From Valencia hispanica (taxonomy: Eukaryota > Chordata > Actinopteri > Cyprinodontiformes > Valenciidae), in the NCBI GenBank assembly GCA_963556495.2, contig OY747704.1, forward strand, positions 42,246,001 to 42,310,000: 64,000 nucleotides of DNA, read 5' to 3'. Each line of letters starts with the position of its first letter. The first letter of the stretch is position 1. The notes beneath the pieces are model-generated. The model made no database searches, was not told where the DNA came from, and was given only the letters and a program-made list of their open reading frames with translations. Positions 22,089-34,095 of this stretch are shown piece after piece. The translations under genes were made by a program, and so were the position numbers.

Positions 22089-25000
22089 GTTGTGCTTGGC
22101 TTGCCACTTGCTACTCTGTTTTCTGTCGTTTGTTTGGGCTGTCGTCTCATCGGCGATAGTTTATGATCGGACTACGCTACTGGAATTGCGTTTTACATCA
22201 AGTTTGCTTCAAAACGCCCAATCCTTCAAGTTACCACCACCATTCTTGACATCAATTCCTCCTCTGATGAGACGCCCTGTCTATCTGTTATCGGGCAGAA
22301 AGCGCCGCAGAAGACGCAGTCGGAGAGGCGGGTTACATGTCAGGCTGAGGACTTACCTGGATTTTTCGCCGCTGAAGTGTGTAAATCGACTGGAGCGTGG
22401 CAATACAAGAGGATCGCGGGAATGTTACCGGTGGCTTCGGCTCATCTGCCCTGACACTGGCGTTTCATCTCCGTATCCCCGACGTGGTAAGACAGCCACC
22501 CGGAGTTGCTCTCAAGGAAATCTCCGGCCAATTCCTCGCGTGACATTGCCGCCTGTCAATTCAACCACGTTCCGTATGGCACTTTGTAACACCAGATCGC
22601 TTAATAACAAATCATTTGTCCTCAATGATGCAATTTCCTCTCATAACTTGGATTTGTTTTTCCTTACCGAAACCTGGCTCCTCCCAGGTGACGTCAGCGC
22701 CTTTTCGGAAATCCTTCTCTGGCTATCTTTACCTGAACTCCCCGCGGCATACGGGTAGGGGCGGGGGGATAGCCACAAGCAGTCTATGAAATGCCGCCAG
22801 GTGTCCACCAGAGGGTTTTCCAGCTTTGAGTTACAAATGTTTGTGCTCATATTGCCCTCTCCTATTTTATGTGCAATAATCTACCGGCCGCCCAAATTAA
22901 ACAAGGATTTCTTAAATGATTTTTCTGAGTTTCTGTCAGAGTTCATGCCAAAATTTGACAACATCCTAATCTGCGGTGACTTCAACGTCCATGTTTGCTG
23001 TCCCTCTGATAAATTTGCCAATGACTTTAAGGCACTTCTCCATTCACTGGGATCTAACCCAGTCCATATCCTGCCCAACTCATAAATTAGGTCACTCTCT
23101 TGATCTCATCATCTCGCGTGGGGTGACAGTGTCAATCTGTGAGGTCCTGGATTTTCCCGTATCTGATCACTCTCTCATACGGTTTGACATCCGTGCTGCT
23201 CCACCTGCACCCACATCCTCTGCCCCCCAACGTCGACGAATCATTACCTCTTCTACAGTTAATGACTTTGTTGCTGCCTTTACTGCCTCTGATCTCTGCT
23301 CTACTGCTGATTTTGCGTTGCCTCTGTGTCCTGACCTATTCCTCTCCTCCTTTTGTACCATCTGCTCCCAGATTATGGACTCTGTTGCCCCTTACAAGGT
23401 AATGGGTTCCAAAGGCCCATCGGACCCCTGGCTCAATGACACAACTCGGGCCCTCAGGCGCCGGTGTAGACAGGCTGAGTGTAAATGGAAGAAGGGTAGG
23501 CTGCAGGTGTCACTGGAGTTGTTTAGAGACAGTCTTTCCACTTATCAGAGAGCAGTGAAGGAAAGTAAAGGACGGTACCTTTCCAATCTCATCAACAGCA
23601 ATAGCCATCGCCCTGGAATCCTCTTCAGCACTATTAACTCCGGTGTCTATTGGTTTAAATGATATCTCTGAACACACCTGTAGCACATTTAAACAGTACT
23701 TTTTGGACAAGGTTTTGTCTGTCCGGCAAGCCATCACACAAATCCCTGCTGCTATCATTCCATCACAAGCGGCGCAATGTGCGCTGGAGAATTTTGAGCC
23801 AGTTACCCTTGTGGGCCTCAAAAAAGCCATCCATGAGTTGAAAGCTACCACCTGCCCTCTAGATGCTGTTCCTACTAGGATTATGAAGGAGGCCATTGAC
23901 ACTGTGGGCCCCTGCCTTGTCTCCTTTATAAACAGTTGTCTTAGTTTGGGCACTGTTCCTTCTGCTCTCAAGCATGCCATTGTCCGACCGCTGCTCAAAA
24001 AACCCAACCTCGATCCTTCCATACTGTCCAACTTCTGCCCAATTTCTCATCTGCCATTCTTGTCTAAGCTGATGGAGAAGCTTGTTGTCTCCCAGCTTCA
24101 ATCTTATCTTCAGCTGCATGACATAGCTGATAAATTTCAGTCTGGTTTCAGGTACAGACACAGCACTGAATCTGCACTACTTAGGGTCCACAATGACATT
24201 CTTACAGCCCTGGATAGTAAAAGCTCTATGGTTCTGGTTTTGCTAGACCTGACCGCTGCTTTTGATACCGTGGATCATGCCGTCCTCATCTCCCGACTCA
24301 AACACTCTGTCGGTCTGCAGGGCATGGTTCTCAGATGGTTTTCATCATACCTTACAAATAGAACTTTTTCCGTTATGCTAAAAGACTCTTCCTCTTCAGC
24401 CGCCCCTCTATCATCTGGTGTCCCGCAAGGATCCATTCTTGGTCCTATTCTGTTCTCGCTCTATATGCTGCCACTTGGTCAACTCATCTCAAAGCACGAT
24501 GTCTGTTTTCACTTTTATGCAGACAACCTTCAGATCTACCTCCCTGTGGTTCTGAGTAACCGTTCTGCACTGGATCCTCTCTATAACTGCATTCACAATA
24601 TCAAACATTGGCTTTCCCAGAATTTCCTCCACTTGAATGAAGGAAAGACTGAGTACATTCTGTTCACCCCGGACTCACCCAACAGCTCCCCCAGTATGGT
24701 CCTCTAACACCTTAGTTTGCTCCGACAGTGCGCAACCTGGGTGTTATCTTTGACAGTGGCATGTTGTTTGGAAAACAAATAAGTGCAGTAGTGAAGGCAA
24801 GCTTTTACCAGCTAAGGCTACTCAGCAAGGTCAAATCCTTCCTGTCCCGGGCTGACCTCGAAAAGGCTGTCCATGCCTTCATCAGCTCGCGGATCGACTA
24901 TTGCAATGCCCTCTACACTGGGCTTAATCAATCACTCCTTAACCGGCTTCAACTGGTACAGAATGCTGCAGCACGTCTCCTCTCCAACACCTCAAATTGC

Positions 25001-25323
25001 TCTCACATCAGCCCAGTCCTCCGTTCTCTCCACTGGCTTCCAGTCCGGTTCAGAGTGGAATATAAGATCCTGATGGTTGTATTCAAGGCAATCAATGGTC
25101 TGGCCCCCGCCTACCTCGCTGAGCTGGTAATCATCTACCAACCAACCAGAACTCTACGTTCCTCTAATCACATCGCACTGGTCATGCCCAAGTACAATTA
25201 CAAAAACTTTGGAGGACGGTCCTTTTCTGTCCAAGGCCCAAAGTTGTGGAACACACTTCCAGTACAGCTTCGAAGCAACTCTGAGTTGTGTGTTTTTAGT
25301 TCTGTGTTTTTAAATCACAGTTG
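22081..25323 (+). pseudogene. L2 endonuclease-reverse transcriptase polyprotein, frameshifted
   Basis: The start at 22081 gives MAPLCLACHLLLCF, then YDRTTLLELR, a basic RKRRRRRSRRGG segment and the endonuclease (NTRSLNNKSF, LFFLTETWLLPGD, IYRPPK, ICGDFNVH, SDHSLIRFD). The reverse transcriptase follows from about 23,800: LKKAIHELKAT, FQSGFRYRHSTESALLR, LVLLDLTAAFDTVDH (motif A), SGVPQGSILGPILFSLYMLP and FHFYADNLQIYLP. The last box should read YADD; here Asp is replaced by Asn, which would abolish catalysis. The C-terminus (RIDYCNALYTGL, LHWLPVRFRVEYKILM, GPKLWNTLPVQLR) is intact to 25,323. Frameshifts lie near 22,710-22,790, 23,050 and 23,650, and a stop at 24,707. About 1,080 codons, the normal L2 length. 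Confidence 0.9.
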
Positions 25324-25928
25324 AAAACACATCTTTTTCGACAAGCTTCCGATACGTAGCCACTGTCTCGATTGCTGTTTGTATTTTTTTTATGTTTTTA
25401 TTTAGTGCCATTTACTGAGGCTCTTGTTTTATTTGTGTTTTAACTCTGGAAAGCGCCCTGGGCACCTTTTGGCTGTTGTAAGGCGCTATATAAATAAAAT
25501 TTGATTGATTGATTGATTGACAGAAATACTGTGGTTTTCAATTGTGGTTTTTAGATCCGCAACGTCACTTTCCGGGACAAAAAATGCTCCGACATCACTT
25601 GTGCTATCTGTGTTTACACTCAGAAACAGCATTTATGCCCTCAGAGATGTGGCATCATTGATTGTCCAAGCGCTTTTTGCTTGCTAGCTTTAACAAGCTC
25701 ATGTAGAAGTTAGAGGTTGGAACATAGAAAGTTACTCTGAGTGAATAGAATTTGGGGGAACTACTGCCCCCTACAGGTTTGGCATGTCTATGAATGTGCT
25801 TAACAACACACTTTATGCGGTTAGGTGTGGACGGAGATTTTTTTTAAACGAGATGGTAAAAATATTCGTTTAATATTTGCAGGAGATGAGCTGCTGCTGA
25901 GATCTCGCGAGAGCTGTGCGAAAGTAAT

Positions 25929-26756
25929 ATGGCGGTAAACTGGTTAAACAAACAAACTCGGGTAAAACCAAACCATAACATCCGAGCCAAATATAGCAAA
26001 CGTTTAATAATAATAACCATTATTTTGTATTTCTCCATAAAACAAACTGGACGAGGAAACCTTTTTAAAGCCTGGAAAGCTACTTGGACGAGTCCTTTGA
26101 CAACATTGTTAACCAGCCTAGACGCCCGTCTGGCTCTGGTTGAGGTTCTCCACAAAGAATTTCAAGCTCTAAGGGAATCCCTGGAGTTCAGCCAACAACA
26201 GGTAGCATCGCTCGCTGCAGAAAACTAAACGCTTAGAGACAGTGTAAAGAAACTCACCGAGGGGATGACGCAGCTGTCCGGAGAAAGTAAGAGGATGAAA
26301 GTAACTATCTTGGATATACAGGCCAGGGGAATGCGGGAAAATCTTTATTTTTCCGGGATCCCAGAACAAGCTGAGGACGACGTTGAATCCACCGTCCGAG
26401 ATTTTCTCCAACATCAGTTAAAGCTCCCAAGCGACACGGTAAAAAACATCACTTTTCACCGCGTCCACCGGCTCGGAGGTAAGAAGCCCAACAACAGCCG
26501 GCCGCGACCTATTGTTGCTAAATTCGAGCATTACAAGCAAAAAGAGCAGGTCAGAGGCCAGGGAAGTGAGCTGTGGGGAACGAATTACAGCGTTAACGAT
26601 CAATATCCGAAGGAAATCCTGGGTAGAAGGCGCGTTTTGTTCCCAATCAGGAAGAAATATATCAGTGAAGGCATCAGAGCTACAGTATCGGTAGATAAAC
26701 TGTATGTTAATGGGCAGCTGTTCAGGGACCCCCAGCTTACTCCTTGGCTTTATTAG
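25929..26756 (+). pseudogene. L1 ORF1 protein, one in-frame stop
   Basis: About 275 codons. The N-terminal half has a coiled-coil heptad pattern (LTSLDARLALVEVLHKEF, LEFSQQQVASLAAEN). The centre is the RRM-like domain of L1 ORF1 (RENLYFSGIPEQAED), and the C-terminal domain has ITFHRVHRLGG, RPRPIVAKFEHYKQKEQV and YPKEILGRRRVLFPIRKK. Such proteins form trimers that coat the LINE RNA. A single TAA at 26226-26228 interrupts the frame, which continues in register on both sides, so one substitution explains it. The first residues are atypical, and the original start may be lost. Confidence 0.85.
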
Positions 26757-27166
26757 TCATGTAACGCTGGTCAGATAAGAGTTGTTTTATCAGTCAACTA
26801 TAATGTAATGTTAGCACAGCTCTGTAAAGTTGTTTACATTACTCAATGTGGGCGGGGCCAGGGCTAAGCACTGGGATACTGGCTCTTTTTTCTTTTCTCA
26901 TCTTCACATGTCTATCACCAAATGTCTTTGTCACTCCTTTTTTCTCCTTTTATCACTCTCTCACACACATAATTTTTTCATAACATACCTATTTCTTTCT
27001 CCCTCACCCTAACCCTTAACACCTTCACAACTTTCTTCTATTTTTCTCTTTCTTATATCTCGGCTTTTGGATTTTCAATCAGGCAACCCCAAGCACAAAC
27101 TAATAATGCACCTGTGTTTATCTGTTTCTATGGTGATATGGACTTTACAACTTTTGTTTCAAAACT
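26757..27166 (+). other. Inter-ORF spacer of the L1-type LINE
   Basis: T- and C-rich, non-coding, between ORF1 and ORF2. Confidence 0.7.
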
Positions 27167-30100
27167 ATGGCTACTCTAAGTTTTGTCACATGGAATGTTC
27201 ATGGAGCTGGCATCAGAGAGAAAAGAGTTAAGATTTTTAACCAGCTTAAAAGATAGAAGGCAGATGTTGTCTTATTACAAGAAACCCATAAATCTACCTC
27301 AGCTGCAGTTTATCTTAAATCCCCTGAGTTTCCTAATGTGTTTTCTGCATGCTATAACTCTAGACAAAGGGGAGTAGCAATATTAATAAATAAAAATGTT
27401 AATTTTACAGTAATTGATACAGTTACAGATCCAGAGGGTAGATTTACTATAGTAAAACTATCTATACATAACCGAAAGTTATGTATTGTCAGTATATATG
27501 GTCCAAATGTTGATGACCCCTCATTCTTTCATTCCTTCTTCTCGGTGCTTCTTGAACACATGGATTGCTCACTTCTTCTTGGGGGCGACCTCAACTTTGG
27601 TTTAAATGAAGAAATAGACAGGCTCTGCACAGCAGGGACTCAGCGCAGCTGGAAATCTATAGATATAGTCAAACAGTACATGAGCGATTATGGACTTTGT
27701 GATGCATGGCGATCTCTTCACCCCAATGACAAAAAATATACTTAATTCTCAAATGTCCACCATTCGTATTCTCCACTGGATTATTTGTTATTCAGCAGCC
27801 CACTGTTGACTGACATTTCAGACACTGAGATACACCCTATAGCTGTTAGCTATCATGCTCCTGTTTCTCTAACTTTAGTAAATAAAACAGAAACGCCTCA
27901 AAGCACAAATTGGAGATTTAATATATCATTACTTAAGGACAAAGAATTTATTAAATATTTTGAAAAAGAGTGGGCGTCTTATTTGGAATATAACGACCTA
28001 CATGGTATGTCACCATCCATTCTTTGGGAGGCAGGGAAAGCTGTGATTAGAGGTAAAATAATCTCATTCTCATCAAATAAAAAGAAAATGGAAAGAAAAA
28101 CGTATTCAGGAATTAGAAGAAACTTTTAATTAAAAGCTTCTCTAGATGAGGAGAGACTAGGCAAAATCCATAAAGCAAAGCTAGAATTAAATGAAATTAT
28201 TAATAAACAGACCCAGTTCTTAATTCAAAGACTTAGGATAGAAAACTTTGAATAAGGTAATAAATCAGGTAGATTTTTGGCTAACCAGCTTAAAATTAAT
28301 AAAGAAAAACAACTATATCTGCTATTAAAGATCAGACCGGGAATACAGTATATGATCCTGGAAGAATAAACAACACCTTTTAAAGAATTTTACAAAGCTT
28401 TATACTCACCAGAGATAAACCCATCAGATCATGAAATTGAACATTTTTTGGATAACATAACACTACCTAAATTATCTGAAAGTCAAGCGATGGCCCTGGA
28501 TTCACCACCAACAGCGGCTGAACTCCAGGAGGCCCTCCAAAGCATGCCCAATAAAAAGGCTCCAGGCCCAGATGGATTTCCAGCAGAGTTCTATAAAGAA
28601 TTCTGGAATATTCTGGCACCAACATTCCACAGAATGCTGCGGGAAACCAAGGAAAATGGCCGACTTCCACCAAATATGAATTCTGCCTACATTAGTCTTC
28701 TACTAAAATCAGGTAAAGACCCTTTGTTTCCTACCAGCTATCGTCCCATATCCCTCATTAATGTTGATCTTAAAATAATCTGCAAAGCCCTCGCAAAAGG
28801 ATAGAGAAAGTAACTCCTCTTATAATACATCCTGATCAAACTGGTTTTATTAAAGGGAGACATTCATTCACAAATTCACGTAGACTAATAGATTTAACAG
28901 ATTTTTCTTACTGTAAAAACATTAAAACTTATCTCTAGATGCAGAAAAAGCATTTGATTGAGTTAATTGGAAATTCTTATTTGCAACCTTACATAAATTT
29001 GGCTTGGGAAATTCTTTTATAAACTGGTTGACAATATTATACAGTTCACCAACAGCATGTATCAGGACTAATAACCAAACATCATCTAGGTTTTATCTTC
29101 AGAGAGGTACCAGGCAGGGATGTCCTCTCTCTCCCTCCCTGTTTGCTATTTTTATTGAACCACTAGCTGCAGCAATCAGGCAAACTCACAATATTAAAGG
29201 CATAAAATGCAATAACATAGAACATAAAATCAGCCTTTATGCAGATGATGTATTACTTTTTCTCCAGCCTTCACAAACCTCTTTCTCTCAGGTAATCGGA
29301 TTGATAAACTCTTACTCAAACGTTTCAGATTATTCCATAAATTGGTTAAAATCTGCAGTTCTTCCAATCAATTGTTCTGTCCAGAATCCAACTAATACAC
29401 AACTGCAGTCAGGGAATATTACTTATTTAGGTATCAATGTCTCACCAAGACTGGCAGATTTAATAAAGCTAAACTACATCCCACTTTTTAAAAAAAGTGG
29501 AAGATGATCTTGCTAGATGAAAATCTCTACCCTTATCACTTATGGGAAGGGTTGCTTCAATAAAAATGATGGTTTTGCCCAGAATCAACTACTTATTCTC
29601 AATGATCCCAAGTTAACCATCTCTAGACTGGTTTAGATCTCTGGACTCCTCTGTCTCTAAATTTCTTTGGAAAGATAAATCCCCACGTATCAGCTTAAAA
29701 CACTGCAGAAGGCCAAAGAAAAAGGAGGTCTAGATCTACCAAACTTCCATCATTAGTTCTTAGCCAACAGGCTCCAATACATCTCAAGATGGTTTAAACA
29801 TAGCTACCTAGATGAGTCCTGGATAGACGTAGAACAGACACTATGCAATAAGATAAAACTTTCAGACCTACCATTTATTAGCTCAAATATAAAATGACAT
29901 GAATGCTTTAAAAGCATAAATATCAGCTCCTCTCTGACAGCATGGTGGGAGTTTCTAAAAATGACAGAGTCCACAATAATCCCATGCAGACGTACACCCA
30001 TCTGGAATAACCTCGACATCTTGCAAAAAAAATGTATGATAAGTTTTACAGACTGGAGGTGCAATGGAATTGAATACCTGGAACATATATTTGAAGGAAC

Positions 30101-30896
30101 AGACTTTATCCCATTTAATACATTAATTACACAATATGGAATAGATAAAAACAAATTCTTAGAATATTATTAATAATATTCACAAATTAAATCTATTATT
30201 AAATGTAATTTTAGGGTCAATACAGTTGAATTACAAATTCCAGCAAGAGTTTTAGATTTTCTTAATCTCAACGCCACCAAATTGCTGTCTAAAATATACA
30301 AAACTTTATCTACATTAGATGAATCAATAGCCATCCCTATTTCAAAATGGGAGGTGGATTTATCAGTCAACTTTGACCTAAAGGTCTGGTCTCAGATATG
30401 TTTAAGAACCTTTAAAATAACAAAAAATCCTAATTTGCAATTAATACAATACAAAATCCTTCATAGAGTACACTATACAGGTCAACGGATGTTTAGGATG
30501 GGTTTTACGTCGTCTAATACTTGCTTACAATGCACAAGCAATATACCAGATACTTATATTCATGCGCTTTGGTTCTGTCCACCTGTTAAGAAATTTTGGT
30601 GCCAGATATGTGAGGACTTATCAAAGTGTCTGAAATGTAACATTCCACCATCTCCCTCAGTTTGCCTGTTAGGAGATTTAAATGATGTCACCATGGACAC
30701 AAAGTCAGTTCTAATGGCTCAAATTGCCTTATGCCTTATCTCTAAGAAAACTATCCTCCTGAACTGGAAAAATAAAAAGGCTCTTAATATTAATCATTAT
30801 AGAAATCTCTTGTTGGACCATATTGGTCTTGAGACGGCCTCTGGCTCCATATCTGAACAATCTCTCTGGGCTCCTTTGATCGGCTCCATCACCTAG
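27167..30896 (+). pseudogene. L1 ORF2: endonuclease, reverse transcriptase, C-terminal zinc motif
   Basis: The ATG at 27167 starts MATLSFVTWNVHGAG. Endonuclease motifs follow: VVLLQETHK, RGVAILINKN, VSIYGPN, LLLGGDLNF and YSPLDYLLFSS. The SDH motif is VSYHAPVSL, so the catalytic Asp is Tyr. Reverse transcriptase: NKKAPGPDGFPAEFYKEFW, TSYRPISLINVDLKI, HPDQTGFIKGRHS, RGTRQGCPLSPSLFAIFIEP and ISLYADDVLLFL (YADD intact). The C-terminus carries ILHRVHYTGQRMFRMG and a CLQC...HALWFCPPVKKFW zinc-knuckle-like segment. Length (about 1,240 codons) is normal. Stops at codon 30 (TAG) and at 28,802, plus several frameshifts (about 27,745, 28,130-28,450, 29,507-30,280), inactivate it. Confidence 0.88.
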
Positions 30897-33800
30897 TAGG
30901 GGTGGGGGGCACTTGGTTTTGTCGTTTGGGATACTGTTGCTGATGTGGGGGTTTTTGGGGTTGGAGGCGTCTGGCGGGGGATCCCTGGGGGTGGGATCAC
31001 TGGGTGGACGGGGCGCTGGACGTCGTGGCCCCAACCTAGGGTTGGGATTTGGTGGCTTTGGGTGGTAACTCCTGATGGCTGCATGGGGTGCCTTAGGGGG
31101 GTTTCACTGACGGACATGGGTTACTGGCCTGGTGGCCGTGCTGCGCCTGGGTAGGGTCTGGGGTGGGCCTGGGGATTCGGGGCTCTGGGGTGCCACACCC
31201 CCTAGCTTTGGTCCTGGCCGGGGGTCGGCCGGCGTGGGGTCTCTGTTGCCTGGGGGGGTCGGGCCGGCCGGCCGGCATGCGCGGCCGCCTCTCTCTTATT
31301 CTCTGGAGCGATTGTCATCGCCGGTCCCTGTATGGCGTCTCGCCTTGTTTGCTGGTTGGGGTGCCTGGCTGGTGGTCGCTGCGGCTGGGTGGCGTTTCTG
31401 GGCCTGACCAGTCCTTTTTCGCACGGGACTTAGCTCCTGGGTCTTGTTCTTTATGTGTTGCGGGGCGCTGGGGTTGGCCGTTTGCCCGGGTTCGGTCGGA
31501 CCTGCGGGTGGACTGACCGGGTAGTGGACGTGCAGGGCAGGTGGGTAGGGCGCTGGGTTTGGTTGCCTGCCGGGCCATTGAGCAGCAGTGGTCGCTCCAC
31601 AAGGGAATGGGGCTGGTGGATGTCGGCCTGGTGGGTCGGCCGCCCGGTTCATCGGTTTGCTCCTGGTCTGGGCAGGTACGTCGCCGGGGTTTGGGCTGCG
31701 GGGACCTCCGATGCGCAGGTGGCGCTGGGGGCCTCCTTTGCTGCCTGGGAGGCTATTGCTAACTAGCGACAGGTGCTCTCCCCCTACGAGGGCACTTGGA
31801 GGGGGGGGAGGGGTGTGAACTCAACCTGGGTGTCTAATGTCTTTTGTGTTCTGATAGTAGAGTGTGGGTTTAGTTCTCCTTCTGGGATGGGGCTGGGGGG
31901 ACTGCCTTGGGGTTCGTGGGGGTTGGTGGTGCTGTGGCCGTGGGCCCCGGATTGAACGTGCCATGGCCTCCCTCCCCTGGTGGATCCCGGTGAACAGCGG
32001 TGCCTATTGGGGTCAGTGGGGGAGCATTTTGTCCCCCAGTCCTTCCCTCCCCATCCCCGAACACCTCTGTCCACCCACTCCATCACTTTACCACTCATAT
32101 AGGGTCTTGGGGCAGGGGCACATCATTGGGGTGCGAGGAGGGGTTTCCCTCCTCGCTATCCTGTGGTGTCCTGGGTCCCAATTTTAGTTTACAACTTAGA
32201 CACTCCCACTTATAACATTTTCATGCGACGCACATGTAGGGACTTTGGGGTGGGCACACTTTTTGTCATCCAAAAGGGGGAGCTGTTCAATCAGGTTCAC
32301 CTCTGGTGCGGGTGCCCACTGTTAAAACACATATAGACACTGAGGGCTCGGGGTGGGGGTTGGGGGATGTGTGGCTGCCTTCCCCACATCCCACCCTTCT
32401 GTTTTAAATGCACATTATAACAACACGCATCAACTCCATACTTGAGCGGTAGGACAGAGGCTGGGGGTCTTCTCACACCCCTGTTCGCTACGGGCCATCA
32501 GGGGTTGGGGTCCGGAGGAGGAACAGGTGGTCTGGTCGGGGCCCTAGGTTGTCGGGCTGCTTCGCCACTGTGGGGCCCTTGGCGGTCTGCTTGTCTCCGT
32601 CCTAGAAGGTAGGGGGTCCATCTCCCGGGTTCGGGGGCTGGTGGCTCTACTCGGGCATCGGCACCTGGATCCGGGAGCTTAAAGTGTGTAAGGGGTGTGT
32701 GAGTGGGGGTACAGCGTCATTTCTTGGGTGTCTTGGTGAGTCAGTGAGGATGTATGTGTTTTAGAGGAAGGGAACTTATGACTGTGTCTGTATGTCTTTG
32801 TCTACCTGTCAGGTTGCGTCTTGGGCTGCCCTCTCGACTGGCGCACCTCAGGCCTTACATTTAATGGGGGGCCTATTTCCCCTCCGTCACTCCATGCCAT
32901 TGACGGATGCCCCTGCCTACTGGTGCGTCGGTTGGGAATCCAGTTCGGACCTGGCTTGTGCCTGGCCGGGCCTGGGGGGACCGTTGTGTCAGTCAGCTGA
33001 TGCTCTGGGCCGATGTCTTCCTTTGGTTGGTTTGGGCACCTCTTTTGGGGGTACCAGGTTTGGGATTGTTGGGTGATGCCTGTTCGGTGGCTCGGCGGGA
33101 TACTTGTTCTGTGCCCATCATGCGTGATCGGTTCATTGGCAGGCTGGACCAGCCCTGGCCCTTGTTGGATGCCTGATCTCACCGCTCTGCGTTGCACAGG
33201 ATCAGGACTCAGGAGCTGGTACAACTTGGTGTCCAGGTGCTGGGTGGGCTTGGCCTGGTGAGGCCGTACATCTGCTGCGGGTATTGGTGGGGCACTCCGA
33301 CTTGGGGCAGGGGTGGGGCACTGGGGTGTTGGTGATGAGAATTGGCCTAGGGTGGCGGGGGCCCCTCGTCGGCCGGTCACTTGTCGGATCCCTGCTGGGG
33401 GGTGGGACGCCCCTGGGCCCCGGGTCTCCCGGTCCATAGACCGGCCTGCCCTGGCACAGCCGGTTGCCGGCGGGGCCAGTGGGCTCGTCACTGCTGCCCC
33501 CTGGACCCCTGCATCGTGGCCGCTGGACGTTCCCCTGGGGTTCTCCTCTGCTCCTCTCTTGGGGGATGCCTTCGGCCCCGCCCTTGTCCGCCCTGGGCTC
33601 TGGGAGTCTGCGTCGATTCCTGGGAGACAGATTGATGCCTGCTCACACCAGCTATCGAAGACTCTTATGGAGAAACCTTATATGCACCAGCATGCTGACA
33701 CACACACACACAGGTGTTGGGTCTCCGGTGTTTACAGATATATTCTTGGGCTGAGGTTATCATTACTAGATCTTGATTAATCTGTACCATGAATTTTTCT

Positions 33801-34095
33801 GTGACATTGTTGTTGTAGTTTTATATCCATTTCTTAGTTCACAATGTTTGGTTTGTTTTGTCGATGTTCCTTTTTTGTTTTTTCCCCTCTCTCTGCCATC
33901 CTGTGGGTATGGAGGGAGACTTCAATGTTTTCCTGTGTTTTCTTTGTACCCCTTCCTCTCTTGTATTTTCAATTTACCCTCTGTCTTGACTTTTTGTTTC
34001 CTACCTCTCTTCTTCATCTTTTTTTCTTCCCCTTAATTTTCCGTCTCCGTGTCCATAACATCAGGAAATAAAACCCACAGCAATTCATAATAAAG
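30897..34095 (+). other. GC- and G-run-rich 3' UTR of the L1-type LINE
   Basis: From 30,897 to about 33,680 the plus strand is dominated by GGG/GGGG runs and CpG-containing blocks (GGCCGGCCGGCCGGC near 31,262; GCGGCCGC near 31,282), in sharp contrast to the AT-rich surroundings. Long frames without stops appear on both strands only because of this composition. From 33,780 the tail becomes T-rich and ends with AATAAA signals. G-rich 3' UTRs are known in mammalian and fish L1; many segments here could form G-quadruplexes on the sense strand. Confidence 0.75.

Larger units (their letters stand above)
22064..25518 (+). mobile_element. Nearly full-length L2-type LINE with GACAGA target duplication
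   Basis: The element starts TGGCGAGATTTTGCAAGATG and ends with TATAAATAAAATTTGATTG and repeated GATT units, the L2 tail. GACAGA is present directly before the start (22058-22063) and directly after the tail (25519-25524). Endonuclease and reverse transcriptase are both present. It sits within a MITE whose two halves lie on either side. A YY1-like CAAGATGGCG lies 14 bases from the 5' end. Confidence 0.9.
21902..25866. mobile_element. MITE with GTTTAAACGA-type ends, split by an L2 insertion
   Basis: The left part (21902-22063) starts GGCCCCGTTTAAACGAAGG and contains TTTACACGAAAACCCCG, matching a common fish DNA element with GTTTACACGA motifs. The right part (25525-25866) continues it: TGTGGTTTTCAATTGTGG, TTTCCGGGACAAAAAATG, and GTGTGGACGGAGA followed by a T run and AAACGA. 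The L2 at 22064-25518 separates them and duplicates GACAGA. The extreme right end (expected GGGGCC) is missing; a LINE of another family begins just after it. Confidence 0.65.
25880..34095 (+). mobile_element. Nearly full-length L1/Tx1-type LINE (ORF1, ORF2, long 3' UTR)
   Basis: The element shows a short 5' region with a YY1-like AATATGGCGG (25928-25937), ORF1, a 410-bp gap, ORF2, and a 3.2-kb 3' UTR ending with AATAAA signals near 34,068 and 34,090. There is no long poly(A) tail and I could not match target duplications. The 5' limit is set only by where the preceding MITE stops. This architecture is that of fish L1 elements of the Swimmer/Tx1 type. Confidence 0.8.

Noticed and set aside
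22045..22758. A stand-alone host gene starting at 22045
   Set aside because: The frame is the N-terminal part of the L2 polyprotein; the upstream ATG lies in flanking MITE sequence.
30729..33800. Many long overlapping open frames on both strands (up to about 230 codons)
   Set aside because: They arise because the GC-rich L1 3' UTR has few stop codons. Products are low-complexity Gly/Pro/Arg/Trp-rich without domains, and frames overlap on all strands.
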